Shown piece by piece: positions 8,733 to 10,702 of a DNA stretch of 10,702 nucleotides. Position numbers and translations under genes: made by a program. The stretch's first letter is position 1. Every line of letters starts with the position of its first letter. The DNA lies in NCBI GenBank assembly GCA_021821235.1, contig JAKACS010000054.1, positions 1-10,702 of the forward strand, given 5' to 3'. Origin of the DNA: Bacillota bacterium (GTDB lineage Bacteria > Bacillota > Bacilli > Bacillales_B > DSM-18226). The notes below the pieces were generated by a model, which did not search any database, was not told the DNA's origin, and worked only from the letters and a program-made list of their open reading frames with translations.

Positions 8733-8858
8733 TTTTTCGGGGATAATTTGCGATTTAGCAGTATTTTCGGGTGATTTATCCACGAGATTTTGCCATTTAT
8801 CCGCAAACTTTATCTTGTTTATCCGTGAAAGGCTGTGTTTCGGTATTCTGGCTAATTT
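8733..8858. repeat. Degenerate tandem array of about 21-base units
   Basis: Successive units begin with a T-rich block at 8733, 8754, 8775, 8796, 8818 and 8838, giving spacings of 21, 21, 21, 22 and 20 bases. The clearest units start TTTATCCACG, TTTATCCGCA and TTTATCCGTG. The earlier units are more diverged and carry the reverse-complement core GGATAA (8741-8746). The array fills most of the spacer between the mutS2 terminator and the lcfA promoter. Translated in one frame it gives a seven-residue pattern (LSTRFCH, LSANFIL and similar), which explains a spurious long ORF here. Function unknown; it resembles intergenic repeat tracts I recall from other Bacillaceae, but I cannot verify the family. 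Confidence 0.55.
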
Positions 8859-8886
8859 CTGTCGTGAAACAGTAAAGTCCTTCTAA

Positions 8887-8915
8887 TTGTTAAACATGAT
8901 TGAATAGACTATAAT
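8887..8915 (+). promoter_or_regulatory. Sigma-A promoter of lcfA
   Basis: TTGTTA (8887-8892) and a perfect TATAAT (8910-8915) are separated by 17 bases, the optimal spacing. Transcription would begin near 8922, giving a leader of about 44 bases. The ribosome binding site AAGGAG (8952-8957) lies 8 bases before the ATG. Since a terminator lies upstream, lcfA should be expressed independently of mutS2. Confidence 0.85.
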
Positions 8916-8965
8916 GAAGTATATGTTGGAATTTTCAAATAACTGATAAAAAAGGAGAGATTGAA

Positions 8966-10669
8966 ATGTCTGAAATAAGACCATGGCTCGATCTCTATCC
9001 GAAAGAAATCCCGGCAACTCTCCAGTATCACGTCGCACCCGTTCAGCAATATTTAATCGATGCAGCTGAAAAGTATCCGGACAAAATTGCGATTCATTTT
9101 TTAGGAAAGGATTTTACCTATAAAAGAGTATATGAAGATGCTTGCGCGCTTGCTAGTTATCTGCAGGACATTGGTATTGCAAGGGGGGACCGCGTTGCGA
9201 TCATGCTTCCAAACACGCCGCAATCTGTTATCGGCTACTATGGTGTTTTACTCGCGGGCGGTACTGTTGTCCAAACAAACCCGCTTTACATGGAGCGTGA
9301 ATTGCTTTATCAAATGAACGATTCCGGTGCCAAGGCAATTTTAACGCTCGACATTCTCTATCCCCGTGTTTCAAAAATTATGCCACAAACGGATTTGCAA
9401 CATATCATTGTAACCGCTATCAAAGATTATTTGCCATTCCCTAAAAATTTACTTTATCCTTTTGTTCAGAAAAAGCAATACGGAATCGTTGTTCACGTAA
9501 AGCATGTGGGCAGCACCCATTTGCTGAAGGAAATTTTAAAAAAACCCAATAGAAGTGTAAATGTTCATTCATTTGATTTTGAGGAAGATCTTGCCCTAAT
9601 CCAATACACTGGCGGAACAACCGGTTATCCAAAAGGTGTGATGCTGACGCACAAAAATCTTGTAGCAAATGCATCGATGTGCCGAACTTGGCTATATAAA
9701 TGCAAATCTGGCGAGGAAACAGTTCTGGGGATTTTGCCATTCTTTCATGTGTATGGCATGACAACGGTGATGATTCTTTCCGTTATGCAAGCCTATAAAA
9801 TGGTGCTCTTACCGAAATTTGATACCGAAACCACTTTAAAAACCATTCAAAAGCAGCGGCCAACGCTTTTTCCAGGTGCCCCAACCATCTATATTGGATT
9901 ATTGAACCATCCCGATTTAAAAAAATACGATCTTTCATCCATTGACTCATGCATTAGCGGTTCAGCTCCGTTGCCAGTTGAAATTCAACAGAAATTTGAA
10001 GAGGTAACAGGTGGCAAGCTTGTTGAAGGTTACGGGCTAACGGAGTCATCGCCTGTGACCCATGCTAATTTCCTTTGGGATCGCCCCCGGGTAAAAGGTA
10101 GTATCGGAGTACCTTGGCCTGACACCGACGCCGCCATTTTGTCATTGGAAACGGGCGAGGCGCTGCCAGCTGGTGAAATTGGGGAAATCGCTGTAAAAGG
10201 CCCGCAAGTAATGAAAGGGTATTGGAATCGCCCAGAAGAAACGGCACAAACGCTAAAGGAAGGATGGCTTTTGACAGGGGATCTTGGCTATATGGATGAA
10301 CAAGGGTATTTTTATGTCGTCGACCGCAAAAAAGATATGATCATTGCCGGAGGCTTCAACATTTATCCCCGTGAAATTGAAGAGGTGCTTTATGAACATC
10401 CCGATATTCTGGAGGTTGTCGCTGCGGGGATTCCCGATCCATACCGCGGGGAAACCGTAAAGGCGTACATTGTTTTAAAAGATGGTGCAAAAGTGACAGA
10501 AGAAGAGCTAGATCAGTATGCAAGAAAATATCTGGCTGCCTATAAAGTTCCTAGAATCTACGATTTTCGAAAAGAATTGCCAAAGACGGCCGTTGGAAAA
10601 ATAATGCGAAGGGCACTTGTAGAGGAAGAAGCGAAAAATAATAGCGGCCAATCAGAAAAACAGGCGTAA
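8966..10669 (+). CDS. lcfA: Long-chain fatty acid--CoA ligase
   Basis: This cytosolic or membrane-associated ANL-superfamily enzyme activates long-chain fatty acids with ATP to an acyl-AMP and then to acyl-CoA, the entry step of beta-oxidation. The length of 567 residues is close to B. subtilis LcfA (560). Visible motifs: the P-loop YTGGTTGYPKG (214-224), GAPTIYIGLL (304-313) in the acyl-binding region, GYGLTE (355-360) that contacts adenine, TGD (437-439) with the ribose-binding Asp439, the hinge region DRKKDMIIAGGFNIYPRE (453-470), and the C-terminal catalytic Lys545 in PKTAVGKIMRR. Nothing is missing. The ATG is supported by AAGGAG at 8-base spacing. In B. subtilis the gene heads an operon with fadR, fadB, etfB and etfA under FadR repression; here a terminator sits at its end, and downstream genes are outside the window. 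Substrate chain length is inferred from the ortholog, not from sequence. Confidence 0.96.
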   Translation: MSEIRPWLDLYPKEIPATLQYHVAPVQQYLIDAAEKYPDKIAIHFLGKDFTYKRVYEDACALASYLQDIGIARGDRVAIMLPNTPQSVIGYYGVLLAGGTVVQTNPLYMERELLYQMNDSGAKAILTLDILYPRVSKIMPQTDLQHIIVTAIKDYLPFPKNLLYPFVQKKQYGIVVHVKHVGSTHLLKEILKKPNRSVNVHSFDFEEDLALIQYTGGTTGYPKGVMLTHKNLVANASMCRTWLYKCKSGEETVLGILPFFHVYGMTTVMILSVMQAYKMVLLPKFDTETTLKTIQKQRPTLFPGAPTIYIGLLNHPDLKKYDLSSIDSCISGSAPLPVEIQQKFEEVTGGKLVEGYGLTESSPVTHANFLWDRPRVKGSIGVPWPDTDAAILSLETGEALPAGEIGEIAVKGPQVMKGYWNRPEETAQTLKEGWLLTGDLGYMDEQGYFYVVDRKKDMIIAGGFNIYPREIEEVLYEHPDILEVVAAGIPDPYRGETVKAYIVLKDGAKVTEEELDQYARKYLAAYKVPRIYDFRKELPKTAVGKIMRRALVEEEAKNNSGQSEKQA

Positions 10670-10685
10670 TGGCGTCTGTTTTTTT
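10656..10685 (+). terminator. Intrinsic terminator overlapping the lcfA stop
   Basis: AAAAACAGGCG (10656-10666) pairs with CGTCTGTTTTT (10673-10683), including one G-U wobble, around the loop TAATGG. The loop contains the lcfA stop codon (10667-10669). The T-run 10679-10685 completes an intrinsic terminator. A trailing ribosome covers the left arm until termination, so efficiency may depend on translation. Confidence 0.75.
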
Positions 10686-10702
10686 GAAATTAAAAGTCCT
10701 TT

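Noticed and set aside
8838..8874. Possible catabolite-responsive (cre) or other operator around GTTTC...GTGAAAC
   Set aside because: The arms match over only about five bases and the sequence does not fit the cre consensus; indistinguishable from chance in this AT-rich spacer.
8461..8886. 141-codon plus-strand ORF overlapping the mutS2 end and the spacer
   Set aside because: It starts inside mutS2 in another frame with no ribosome binding site, runs through a clear terminator, and its C-terminal half is the translation of the 21-base repeat array. It shows no family resemblance, including to YshE.
1..10702. Mobile element, CRISPR array, defence genes or tRNA/rRNA
   Set aside because: The frames are filled by intact housekeeping genes in conserved order; no transposase, integrase, regular spacer-repeat array or RNA gene signature was seen.

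Overview
This window is a housekeeping stretch of a Bacillus-type chromosome (Firmicutes, Bacillaceae; moderate GC, strong AGGAGG-type ribosome binding sites, TTG and GTG starts, intrinsic terminators). The gene order pheT, rnhC (opposite strand), zapA, cvpA-family, polX, mutS2, lcfA is the conserved order I know from Bacillus subtilis and relatives. I cannot name the species.

Layout. Bases 1-2380 are the 3' portion of pheT; its first roughly 16 codons lie before the window, and pheS is expected upstream. A strong hairpin terminator (2388-2430) separates it from the convergent rnhC (2429-3370, minus). A 124-base divergent spacer holds a likely extended -10 promoter for zapA (3495-3755) and the CvpA-family membrane gene (3763-4317). 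A hairpin overlapping the cvpA stop codon precedes a 104-base gap, then polX (4422-6152) and mutS2 (6177-8534). After mutS2 come a candidate 27-residue membrane peptide (8597-8680), a terminator (8685-8718) and a degenerate array of about 21-base repeats (8733-8858). lcfA (8966-10669) follows with its own near-consensus sigma-A promoter and ends in a terminator that overlaps its stop codon.

How the genes fit together. PheT charges phenylalanyl-tRNA. RnhC removes RNA from RNA:DNA hybrids. ZapA supports the FtsZ ring. PolX and MutS2 act on DNA repair and recombination, and MutS2 is also linked to rescue of collided ribosomes. LcfA activates long-chain fatty acids for beta-oxidation. They share a neighbourhood rather than a single pathway.

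Novelty. I found no defence system, mobile element, CRISPR array or RNA gene, and no convincing new multi-gene system. The points worth a second look are between mutS2 and lcfA, where B. subtilis carries yshE: a tiny membrane ORF, a periodic repeat array, and candidate operator sequences at the lcfA promoter. The terminator at the end of lcfA, which may uncouple it from the fadR operon, is also of interest.
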